64,000 nt of DNA. Source: Tenacibaculum sp. (GTDB taxonomy: Bacteria; Bacteroidota; Bacteroidia; Flavobacteriales; Flavobacteriaceae). The translations under genes were made by a program, and so were the position numbers. Within the stretch, counting starts at the first letter, position 1. Each line of letters begins with the position of its first letter. The stretch is from positions 1 through 64,000 of the forward strand of contig JAHDHE010000003.1 of NCBI GenBank assembly GCA_020631475.1, in the 5' to 3' direction. The notes under the pieces were generated by a model that did no database searches, had not been told where the DNA came from, and saw only the letters and a program-made list of their open reading frames with translations. Of the stretch, positions 50,444 to 59,395 are shown one piece after another.

Positions 50444-52237
50444 TTAGAAAAGAGAATCAAATTTCCAAGTTAAACCAGCCATAGCTTGAAAACCTTGAAC
50501 GTTAAAATTGGTAAATCTTTGATAATTGTTATTTAATACGTTTTTTAAGTTTAAAAATGCAGAGAATGAATCGTTAAAGTGATAACCTCCATTAAAATTT
50601 ACATCGAAATAACTTTCTAAATTAATAGTTGTGTAAGTTTGAGCAGGTAAAGCATTATATAACTTCCCTTTTCGTTCTCCAACAAAGAAAAAATTAGCGC
50701 CAGCAAACCATTTATCAGTTTTGTAGGTTCCGAATAATTCTCCTTTTATATTAGGAGCATTCCATGGTTCTTGTTGATTTGTTAAAGTGTATTGATTAAA
50801 CTGCGCATTTATACCAACAGTTAAATTTTTAATTCCATTAAAAGCAGCTTCACCGAAGAATGATACTAATTTTATATCATCATATTCTGTATTAAATGAA
50901 TTTCCGTATTCATAACCTAATAAAGAAAAAGCATTTGTTCCTGTAGTATTTGTTCCGTCTGACTTTGATTGATTTAAAGCAAAAAACTGATTGTTTTCAA
51001 TATCTGCATAACTGGCTTTAAAATTATAACTAAACTGAGCATCTAATTTTCCTCTTATACCTGCAAAAGCATTATACTTTTTGTTGGTTTGAAGTATTTT
51101 TTGTGTAGGCGAAATAAACGGGTTTTTATCAGCAAGTGATTGGTAAGTGTTGGTTTCTAAATCACCAGAAGCTCCAATAAATACATTTGCAAAATCTTTT
51201 ACAATAGGATAGGATATTTCTATATCTGGATATATAAAAAAGTTATTGTTTTTGTTTTCTAAATCTAAAGTAAAATAGGTTTTAGCTCCAAGTTGTATTG
51301 CTAAATCTTGTACATTAAATTTATAGGTTGGTTGTAATCCGATGGTAAAAAAACTGTGTTTTAATTCATTTTGGTTTGAATAAGATTTTTCGAATTTACC
51401 ACCTAAATAACTTAAGGTTGTTTTGATGTATAAATCGTTTAATTGACGATGAAAATTGTCTAACGGAAATTTAAATGTAGCATCAGTATCAATTAAAAAT
51501 TCACTACTACTTAACACATCAGAAAAATAGTTTATCAATCCGTTTGCTTCTTCTAAATATGAGTCATCAAAATTAATGTTTCCAAAAATTTTAAACGAAT
51601 TATAGGCTTGTTCTTCTTCTATAGCACTTATTGCAGCATTAGTAAAAGCAATATTTGTTGGTAAACCATACCAATTGTTTTTATTTCGCTCTGCATTTAA
51701 ACCAGCTTTCCAATTAAAGTAGCGTTCTTGTTGAGCATAAAATAAATTTAAATTGGCATTGTAATAGGTACTACTCAGTTTTGTATTTTCAACAGGATCT
51801 ACCGATAATAAAAATTTTACGTGCGCTCCAAATTCGCTATTATAACTTTCGTTACGCCTTACATAGGCTTCTAAAAAAGGAGTTATTTTATTACCAAAAC
51901 CTAAAGAAAGATAGTTAGGGTATAACTTTTCTCTTTTGCCTAAATCTACCTTTTTCATAGTTCCGCTTTTGGGAATAAAGGTAGAAGCAACAGGAACAGA
52001 GAATATTTGATACTCTAATTCTTTTTTTTGAGTTTCTTTAGTGTGTTTAATTATAGGTTTTTGTTTTATTTTAAAAGCATCAGTAATTTTAGGAACGTAT
52101 GATGTTACTACATTTACAACTTCTGTTTTTATAATAGTGTCTTTCGCTTTTTCGGGTACCTTTTTTTCTTGAGCATTTGCAATTGATATTACTAATACAG
52201 CAAGTAAAACTATGTGCTTCTTCATCGATTTAATCAT
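50444..52237 (-). CDS. TonB-dependent-receptor-like outer membrane beta-barrel protein
   Basis: Signal peptide, alternating amphipathic strands, C-terminal FSAFLNLKNVLNNNYQRFTNFNVQGFQAMAGLTWKF. Confidence 0.75.
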   Translation of the reverse strand: MIKSMKKHIVLLAVLVISIANAQEKKVPEKAKDTIIKTEVVNVVTSYVPKITDAFKIKQKPIIKHTKETQKKELEYQIFSVPVASTFIPKSGTMKKVDLGKREKLYPNYLSLGFGNKITPFLEAYVRRNESYNSEFGAHVKFLLSVDPVENTKLSSTYYNANLNLFYAQQERYFNWKAGLNAERNKNNWYGLPTNIAFTNAAISAIEEEQAYNSFKIFGNINFDDSYLEEANGLINYFSDVLSSSEFLIDTDATFKFPLDNFHRQLNDLYIKTTLSYLGGKFEKSYSNQNELKHSFFTIGLQPTYKFNVQDLAIQLGAKTYFTLDLENKNNNFFIYPDIEISYPIVKDFANVFIGASGDLETNTYQSLADKNPFISPTQKILQTNKKYNAFAGIRGKLDAQFSYNFKASYADIENNQFFALNQSKSDGTNTTGTNAFSLLGYEYGNSFNTEYDDIKLVSFFGEAAFNGIKNLTVGINAQFNQYTLTNQQEPWNAPNIKGELFGTYKTDKWFAGANFFFVGERKGKLYNALPAQTYTTINLESYFDVNFNGGYHFNDSFSAFLNLKNVLNNNYQRFTNFNVQGFQAMAGLTWKFDSLF

Positions 52238-52248
52238 TGAGCGTTTTT

Positions 52249-55200
52249 TTAGTTTTGGGTATTTACTGATTCGTTTGTTTTAGCTTCTTTATTTTTTATG
52301 TTTCGAAGTTCGTTTTTGGCTTCTTCTAATACATCTTTATATTGGGTAAAGTTTTTAATAATATTCTCTAAAATATATGTTGCTTGGTAGGCGTCTTTTA
52401 AAGCATAGTAATTTTTAGCCATGATAATATAACTTTTTACACCCCAGTATTTATAAGAAGAATAGTTGGCAATTAAATCTTGAATTGCTTTGTTAGAGGT
52501 TTCATAATCTTTATGATCATTTAAAAAGAAAGCGTTGTAGTACAAACTTTCGGCTTTTAATTCGCCTGTTGCTTTTTTACTAACTTCGTTAAAAAACTCT
52601 TCAGCAGTTAAATAATCATCCGATTTAAATGAAGAACGAGCTATAATTACTTTAGCATCTTCAATAACATTTGTATCAACTTTACCGTTACTTAATACTT
52701 TTTCTGCGTATGAAATAGCATTTGCATACTTTTTATTATTGTAATAACCTTTCATTAAATTACTTTGTGCAAAAATGATATTTTGCGGGTAATTTGCCTC
52801 TTTTTCTAATTGCTCTAGAACTTGCATTCCGTTATTCCAATCTTCTTTTTCTAAATATATTTTAGATAATTTAGCTAAAGATTCTTCGGAGAATTCACTT
52901 TTGTTTTGACTAATAACATAAGAATAATGCGGAATAGCATTATCAAACTGATTAATGTTGTTGTACGATTGAGCTAAATAAAAATGAGCTTTTAAAGCAT
53001 TAACACCATTAGGAAATCCTTGTAAGTATTTATTAAATCCTTCTATGGCTCTATTTGTATTGTTTTCTAAAAATTTGTTTTCAGCAGATTGATAAGTTGC
53101 ATTGTCAAGCTCAGCATCTGTAACATTTACAAATTTTACATTTTTAACCCACGCAGCATATTCATCAACTTTACCAATATCTATATATACATTTTTAACA
53201 TTGGTAACAGCTTGTTTTGCTTCGTTAGAGTTTGGATGTTTAGCAACTATTTCTTTATACTTTTCTAAAGCTTTTTGATTGTTATTATTACTATAATACA
53301 ATAAACCTTGACGTAAAAGAACATTAGGTACGTAGTTACTATTTGAGTGATTTAATAATAGCTTGTTATAAGTTTCTTGAGATTTATTTGTACTGTTTAT
53401 AGTAGTATAAGTTGTAGCTAATTGAAACAAAGCATCGTCTTGTAGTTGAGAATCTTTATAATTACTAATAAGCGTTTTTAAACTTTCTATTTTAGATGAA
53501 TTGTCGCCCATATATCCATTACTCATTGCTATTTGGTATTGTGCATAATCTGAACCAACACCACCTTCTTGCACCACTTTTTTGTATGCTTTAATTGCTT
53601 TAGTATAATTTTTTGAAGCATAAAAAGAATCACCTAAACGATTAGAAGCATCATCATTTAAATCATTTTCATCTAGCTTTTTATCTAAAAATAGCTGAAA
53701 ATGTTTTGCAGCATCGTTGTATTTTTTTAATTTAAAATAAGTATATGCAATATTGTAATCTAGCTTTTTTATTTCTTCAATATCATCTTTGGTTATTAGT
53801 AAAAAACTAGCGAGTGCTTCTTGATAATTTCCTAATAAGTAATCGGTTTCTGCTAACCAAAAAGTTCCTTTATTATTTATCGATGTATTTTCTGATAATG
53901 TTGCATTGTAAAAATATGGTTTAGCTTCTTTTAGCTTATTTTCATTAAAAAGTTGAATTCCCCTGTATAAAGAAACTTCGTTTGCTAAGTTTTTGTTTTC
54001 AGGTGTTTTTGTAGTGTTTAAATAATCTAGCGCACCTTGATAATCTTGTTGATGTAAATAAGAGGTGATTAATAAATTGCTTATTTCAGCTGAATTATGA
54101 GACGTAGGATACTTAGCTAAAAAACCTTTTAAAACATCCGGAACACTTTCGTATGGGTTTCCTTGTTCGTAACTTAATTTTGCATAGTTTAACGAAGCAC
54201 CTTCGGTAATTTTAAGATCAAATTCCATTTCGCTAGCATTTTTAAATGCATTTAAAGCTTCTGGCTTTTTCTGTAACTCTAAATAACATTCCCCTAAATG
54301 ATAGTATGCATTTTGAGCAACTTTATTATTTCCGCCTATAATTTTATTAAAATTACTAATAGCTTGTTCATAATCTTTTTGTTTGTAATAAGCATATCCC
54401 AAATAATAATAATCGGTGTTAGTCCATTTACCTCTTTTACCTTTAAAAGCTTTTAAATACGGAATCGATTTCTCATATTTTTGAAGGTTAAAATAACTTT
54501 CTCCAATAATTTTTGAAACTTGAGAGATTTCTTTTTCGTCTTTAGATGTTTCTAAAAGTTTTTCTCCAATTTGAACAGATTTATCAAAACGACCAGCTTT
54601 AAAACTAATATCTAAAATGTAGTAATTTGCTTTTGCTTTATAGGTAGCATCGTTTGCTAACTGACTTAAATTATCTTCAGCCTCTCCAAAATTTTCTTGT
54701 TTGTAAGCTATAAATCCATAATAATAACGAGCATCATTACCATAAATAGGATTTCCTAATAATGTTTGAAAACGAGATTTTGCATCCTTTAAATAATTAG
54801 AAACCAACAAAGCATATCCCATTTTATAGTTCAACTCATTTTTTTCTTTTTGAGTTAACAACTTTTCATTTACTTTTTGATACCATTTTAACGCGTGCGC
54901 AGCTTTTCTGTTAGCAAAATAATAGTTACCTACATTTAAAAAAGCTTTCTCGGTTTTATTATTATAAGGGTGATTTTTAACAAAATCAATCACCTTATTA
55001 TCAGCATCATCTTGAATCAGTTTTACAGCAGACATAGCATCATAATAATCAGCATCTGCTTTTAAGTTTTTATGATTTTCTGACTCTTTAGATACTTTAA
55101 TAAATAGCTGTTGAGCAGCAGCATAAGCTTTATTATTGTATAGTCTAATAGCTTTGTGATAATTTGCACTAATATCAGAGTTAATAGCTGTTTTTTGAGC

Positions 55201-55269
55201 TATCATCGATGTTGAAAAAGCTAATAAGAATAATAAATAATAGCTCTTTTTATAACAAATAAATTTCAT
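52249..55269 (-). CDS. Large TPR-repeat protein (1006 aa)
   Basis: Many TPR units (AYYHLGECYLELQKKPEALNAFKNA etc.) behind a signal peptide. Confidence 0.88.
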   Translation of the reverse strand: MKFICYKKSYYLLFLLAFSTSMIAQKTAINSDISANYHKAIRLYNNKAYAAAQQLFIKVSKESENHKNLKADADYYDAMSAVKLIQDDADNKVIDFVKNHPYNNKTEKAFLNVGNYYFANRKAAHALKWYQKVNEKLLTQKEKNELNYKMGYALLVSNYLKDAKSRFQTLLGNPIYGNDARYYYGFIAYKQENFGEAEDNLSQLANDATYKAKANYYILDISFKAGRFDKSVQIGEKLLETSKDEKEISQVSKIIGESYFNLQKYEKSIPYLKAFKGKRGKWTNTDYYYLGYAYYKQKDYEQAISNFNKIIGGNNKVAQNAYYHLGECYLELQKKPEALNAFKNASEMEFDLKITEGASLNYAKLSYEQGNPYESVPDVLKGFLAKYPTSHNSAEISNLLITSYLHQQDYQGALDYLNTTKTPENKNLANEVSLYRGIQLFNENKLKEAKPYFYNATLSENTSINNKGTFWLAETDYLLGNYQEALASFLLITKDDIEEIKKLDYNIAYTYFKLKKYNDAAKHFQLFLDKKLDENDLNDDASNRLGDSFYASKNYTKAIKAYKKVVQEGGVGSDYAQYQIAMSNGYMGDNSSKIESLKTLISNYKDSQLQDDALFQLATTYTTINSTNKSQETYNKLLLNHSNSNYVPNVLLRQGLLYYSNNNNQKALEKYKEIVAKHPNSNEAKQAVTNVKNVYIDIGKVDEYAAWVKNVKFVNVTDAELDNATYQSAENKFLENNTNRAIEGFNKYLQGFPNGVNALKAHFYLAQSYNNINQFDNAIPHYSYVISQNKSEFSEESLAKLSKIYLEKEDWNNGMQVLEQLEKEANYPQNIIFAQSNLMKGYYNNKKYANAISYAEKVLSNGKVDTNVIEDAKVIIARSSFKSDDYLTAEEFFNEVSKKATGELKAESLYYNAFFLNDHKDYETSNKAIQDLIANYSSYKYWGVKSYIIMAKNYYALKDAYQATYILENIIKNFTQYKDVLEEAKNELRNIKNKEAKTNESVNTQN

Positions 55270-55394
55270 ATTTTTTAGTTATCTAGAAAGTATAACGTTC
55301 GTTTTTTATTTTTGTTGGGAGACTTTGCATCAAAAGTAATAAATGTTATAGAATTACATAATAAAATTTTAGATTTGTAAAAACCAATAGATTT

Positions 55395-56078
55395 ATGGAA
55401 AGCCCTGTTTTACATCTTGAAAATGCTGATATTTATCAGCAAGATTCTTTAGTATTATCAAAAATTAATTTTACTTTAAATAAAGGTGATTTTTATTATT
55501 TGATAGGAAAAACAGGAAGTGGAAAAAGTAGTTTGCTTAAAACTTTATATGGTGATTTAAGATTGCAACGTGGTTTAGGAACAATTGTAAACTTCGATTT
55601 AAAAAAAATGAAAGAAAAAGACATTCCTTTTTTAAGAAGAAAATTAGGAATTGTTTTTCAGGATTTTAAATTATTAAATGATAGAAATGTTTTTGATAAT
55701 TTAGAGTTTGTGCTAAAAGCTACTGGATGGAAGAATAAGACTGATATGAAAAATAAAATTTATGAGGTCTTAGATAAAGTAGGAATGAAAGAGAAATACT
55801 ACAAAAAAACTTTCGAACTTTCTGGAGGAGAACAACAACGTGTTGCTATTGCAAGGGCTTTATTAAATGATCCTGAATTAATTTTAGCAGATGAACCTAC
55901 AGGTAATTTAGATCCTAAAACTTCACTAGAGGTAATGGAGTTATTAAATGAAATTCATAAAAGTGGTAAAACAATTTTAATGGCAACTCACGATTATCAA
56001 CTAATTGTTAAGTTTAAACAAAAAACTCTTAAGTGCGAAGGAGGAGAGTTGTTTGAAGTAGTTCAACAAGCAATATAA
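55395..56078 (+). CDS. ftsE: FtsE-like ABC ATPase
   Basis: [53 protein letters not shown]. Confidence 0.8.
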   Translation: MESPVLHLENADIYQQDSLVLSKINFTLNKGDFYYLIGKTGSGKSSLLKTLYGDLRLQRGLGTIVNFDLKKMKEKDIPFLRRKLGIVFQDFKLLNDRNVFDNLEFVLKATGWKNKTDMKNKIYEVLDKVGMKEKYYKKTFELSGGEQQRVAIARALLNDPELILADEPTGNLDPKTSLEVMELLNEIHKSGKTILMATHDYQLIVKFKQKTLKCEGGELFEVVQQAI

Positions 56079-56232
56079 ATAAACCCACTCCAAACAAATG
56101 AAGTGGGAAAATTGCTATGAAAAACTATGAAAGAGAAGCTCTGCTGATGCTCCTCTGTAAAATTAGTACGTTACATATAAGCAAGCCTTACATAAAACAG
56201 TAATTTTAACATATTTTTATAAAAACAAAAAA

Positions 56233-56255
56233 AATCCTGAGGAAAACTCAGGATT
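56233..56255 (-). terminator. Terminator of mdh
   Basis: AATCCTGAG-loop-CTCAGGATT followed by a T-run on the minus strand. Confidence 0.7.
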
Positions 56256-56279
56256 AATTATTTTTTGTAAAGAATATTT

Positions 56280-57206
56280 TTAGATATCTAAAGCTGAATT
56301 ATTATTCTTCACAGCTTCTGCAGATGCAGTTAAATGCTCTTTTTCTGCATCAGATAAATTAATATTAACGATTTTTTCAATTCCGTTTTTACCTAATACT
56401 ACTGGTACACCGATACATAAATCAGACAAACCGTATTCACCATCTAATAAAGCAGAACAAGGAAATATTTTCTTAGTATCACAAGCAATTGCTTGCACCA
56501 TTCCAGAAACAGCAGCACCAGGTGCATACCAAGCAGAAGTACCTAATAAACCAGTTAATGTAGCTCCACCAACTTTAGTATCTTGCTTTACTTGTTCTAA
56601 TCTTTCTTCTGATAAAAATTCAGAAACAGGTACAGAATTACGAGTAGCTAAACGAGTTAAAGGAACCATTCCTTTATCAGAGTGACCACCAATAACCATT
56701 CCGTCAACATCAGAAATAGGAGCTTCTAAAGCTTCAGCTAAACGGTACTTGAAACGAGCAGAATCTAAAGCTCCACCCATACCGATAATTCTATTTTTAG
56801 GTAATCCAGTTGTTTTATGAACTAAATAAGTCATTGTATCCATAGGATTAGAAACAACAATGATAATTGTGTTTGGAGAATGCTCTATTAAACTAGCAGA
56901 AACCATTTTTACGATACCAGCATTAATACCTAATAACTCGTCACGAGACATACCAGGCTTACGTGCAATACCAGAAGTAATAACACAAACATCAGACCCT
57001 GCAGTTTTGCTATAATCTCCAGTAGTTCCTGTAATTTTAGTATCAAAACCATTTAAAGAAGCAGTTTGCATTAAATCCATTGCTTTACCTTCAGCAAAAC
57101 CTTCTTTAATATCTACTAATACAACTTCTGATGCGAAATTTTTAATAGCAATGTACTCTGCACAACTTGCACCTACAGCACCTGCTCCTACAACTGTTAC
57201 TTTCAT
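56280..57206 (-). CDS. mdh: Malate dehydrogenase
   Basis: MKVTVVGAGAVGASCAEY Rossmann start, VVSNPMDTMTYL, GMGGALDSARF, GGHSDKGMVPL. Confidence 0.94.
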   Translation of the reverse strand: MKVTVVGAGAVGASCAEYIAIKNFASEVVLVDIKEGFAEGKAMDLMQTASLNGFDTKITGTTGDYSKTAGSDVCVITSGIARKPGMSRDELLGINAGIVKMVSASLIEHSPNTIIIVVSNPMDTMTYLVHKTTGLPKNRIIGMGGALDSARFKYRLAEALEAPISDVDGMVIGGHSDKGMVPLTRLATRNSVPVSEFLSEERLEQVKQDTKVGGATLTGLLGTSAWYAPGAAVSGMVQAIACDTKKIFPCSALLDGEYGLSDLCIGVPVVLGKNGIEKIVNINLSDAEKEHLTASAEAVKNNNSALDI

Positions 57207-57280
57207 TTTATATTTTTTTTAATTGTGATGATTAATTTAAGATGCACAAAAATAGCGATTTGGCTAGGTATATAAAAGAA

Positions 57281-57306
57281 AACCTCATTGAAATTTCAAC
57301 GAGGTT
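57281..57306 (-). terminator. Terminator of the DUF6588-like gene
   Basis: AACCTCATTGAAATTTCAACGAGGTT hairpin with a flanking T-run. Confidence 0.6.
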
Positions 57307-57330
57307 TTTTATGTTTTAAGTTTGATGATT

Positions 57331-58374
57331 TTATCTAAAGCTAAAAGCGATACCAGCATTAACTGAATTGTACTCTTGCATGGTATAACTTCCAAATATT
57401 TTAAAGAAACCTAAACTTAAACGTGTACCAATAGTTGCGTTAAAACCACCAGCACTTGTGTTTAAAGATAGTGGGTTATTACCTAAGTTTACTGATCTAG
57501 ATATAGAAGGAACTGTATTTGTTTTATAGGTAGCAATAAAATCACTATCAGCTTTCATGTTTAATGTCGTGCTACCTCCATTATAACCCACTCCTCCATA
57601 AAAATTAATAATAGGAAAGTTAATTGAAGCAATAGCCTGTATAGTATATGAATTTAGTTTAAACTCGGTAAGTGCATTTGTAGCTTTAATTTCTCCATCT
57701 ATATTACCAATCGTATAATCAACATTCATATTCGTATAAGCTGCTAATAAAGATACATGTAATGGTAATTTATCTAAAGGACCAAACCAACTGGTAATTT
57801 CTTTCTTAAGCCCTATACCAAACAAGCCTCCTTTAACATCATCATTACCAACTTTTGGCACATAACGTAACATGGCTTCAAGTTTAAAAGGTAAACCTAA
57901 CCCTACTTGAATAGAAGGGGCAGGAACAGCACTTGCTGGTAAGTCTTCTTTCGCTCCTTTAGGCATTGTAAAGTTAGCTTTTACTTCTTGACCATCTACT
58001 GTAGTAGTGTATTCTAATTCAGCTGGAGTAATTGATTCACTACCTGCAAAAGTAGCAGATGTAGTAACTCCATTTGTTACTTTTGTCTTGTTAGATAATC
58101 CTAAATTTGCAATAGTAAACATCTCATCTTTTGAAGGGATGAATGAAGCATTTGCTGCAATAGTAATATCAAAACCAAATTTTTTATGAACTTTAGCTGT
58201 ATGATACCAACCACTATTCATACTATATATTAAACCATTCATAGCAGGTTTAATATATGCACTTGTTAATTTTGTAGCATCTTCTTTAGCAAGAAGAATT
58301 GATTCGAAATCTTGAGCTTTTGTATTAATTACAAATGCTAAAAGAGTAAATAATGATAAAGTGATTTTTTTCAT
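57331..58374 (-). CDS. DUF6588-like outer membrane protein
   Basis: Signal peptide; IYSMNSGWYHTAKVHKKFGFDITIAANA..FNATIGTRLSLGFFKIFGSYTMQEYNSVNAGIAFSFR. Confidence 0.65.
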   Translation of the reverse strand: MKKITLSLFTLLAFVINTKAQDFESILLAKEDATKLTSAYIKPAMNGLIYSMNSGWYHTAKVHKKFGFDITIAANASFIPSKDEMFTIANLGLSNKTKVTNGVTTSATFAGSESITPAELEYTTTVDGQEVKANFTMPKGAKEDLPASAVPAPSIQVGLGLPFKLEAMLRYVPKVGNDDVKGGLFGIGLKKEITSWFGPLDKLPLHVSLLAAYTNMNVDYTIGNIDGEIKATNALTEFKLNSYTIQAIASINFPIINFYGGVGYNGGSTTLNMKADSDFIATYKTNTVPSISRSVNLGNNPLSLNTSAGGFNATIGTRLSLGFFKIFGSYTMQEYNSVNAGIAFSFR

Positions 58375-58434
58375 ATTACAAGGTTGTTATTTTATGCAAA
58401 TGTATAAAAAACTAAGGATTACTCTAATTAAAAA

Positions 58435-58458
58435 GAGGCTGCTTTTTCAGACAGCCTC
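58435..58458 (-). terminator. Minimal MITE-end hairpin resembling a terminator after the DJ-1-like gene
   Basis: GAGGCTG-CTTTTTCAGA-CAGCCTC; right half TTTTTCAGACAGCCTC matches the MITE terminal repeat; minus strand ends in CTTTTTAATT. Confidence 0.65.
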
Positions 58459-58494
58459 TTCAATATAAATTTTATAAATAAATGTAAACCTATT

Positions 58495-59244
58495 TTAGGA
58501 CGACGCATTTAAAATTATATGTGGAACTTTTTCTACATCCCAATCAATTACCAAACCTCCTGCGAGAGATTTTGCTATTTCTGGCCCATATAGATATTCA
58601 CATAAATACAATGCCGCTTCAAAAGATTTTGCACCTCCAGCTGAAGTTATATACTTTCCATCATGAACAAACAGTACATCTTTACGAATATCTAAGTCTG
58701 GAAACATTGTTCTCATTTTATCAATATCAGAAGGAAATGTTGTAGAAACTTTTCCGTTTAAAATTCCTGCTTTTGCTAATACAAAAGCACCATCGCAATG
58801 CGAGGTTACAAACTGAGCTTCTTTATCTACTCTCTTTACAAAATCTATTAATTCCTTATTTTCTAAATCAGAATCTAAATGATGTTCTGCACTCGGAACT
58901 ACCAAAATATCAATTTTTGGTAAACTATCTTTTAGGTAATTAAAATCTGGTAAAATTCTCATTCCTTCAAAAGTAGTAATCGGTTTATCGGTATTTGCAA
59001 CCGTAAAAACATTCATCGGTTTAATCCCTTTTCTAAAAATAGTATGCTGAAAAATATCAAACGGAGCAGTTAACTCGGTATTAAATGTTCCGTCCATAAT
59101 TAAAAAAGCAACGTTGTATCTATTGGGTTTTATCTCAGGGAATACCTTTTTAACTACCATTTCTTTTTTTACCTCTTTCTTTTTTGTCGTCGAATTACAA
59201 CTTATCAATAACAATAATGCAAATATGTATCCTAGGTACTTCAT
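58495..59244 (-). CDS. DJ-1/PfpI family lipoprotein
   Basis: Lipobox LLLLISCNS; FVTSHCDGAFVLAKAGILNG nucleophile-elbow motif. Confidence 0.82.
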   Translation of the reverse strand: MKYLGYIFALLLLISCNSTTKKKEVKKEMVVKKVFPEIKPNRYNVAFLIMDGTFNTELTAPFDIFQHTIFRKGIKPMNVFTVANTDKPITTFEGMRILPDFNYLKDSLPKIDILVVPSAEHHLDSDLENKELIDFVKRVDKEAQFVTSHCDGAFVLAKAGILNGKVSTTFPSDIDKMRTMFPDLDIRKDVLFVHDGKYITSAGGAKSFEAALYLCEYLYGPEIAKSLAGGLVIDWDVEKVPHIILNASS

Positions 59245-59395
59245 AAATTCAATTTTAAAATTGTTTAAAAATATTCATTTTGCTTCTTTTCTGTTTGAAT
59301 TAAGAAATGTTTTTTCTGCTTTAACATTTTATTATGACTCACTTCCTTGCTTATATTCTTAAATTCGAATCGTCAAACTTTTTAATTTATACATA

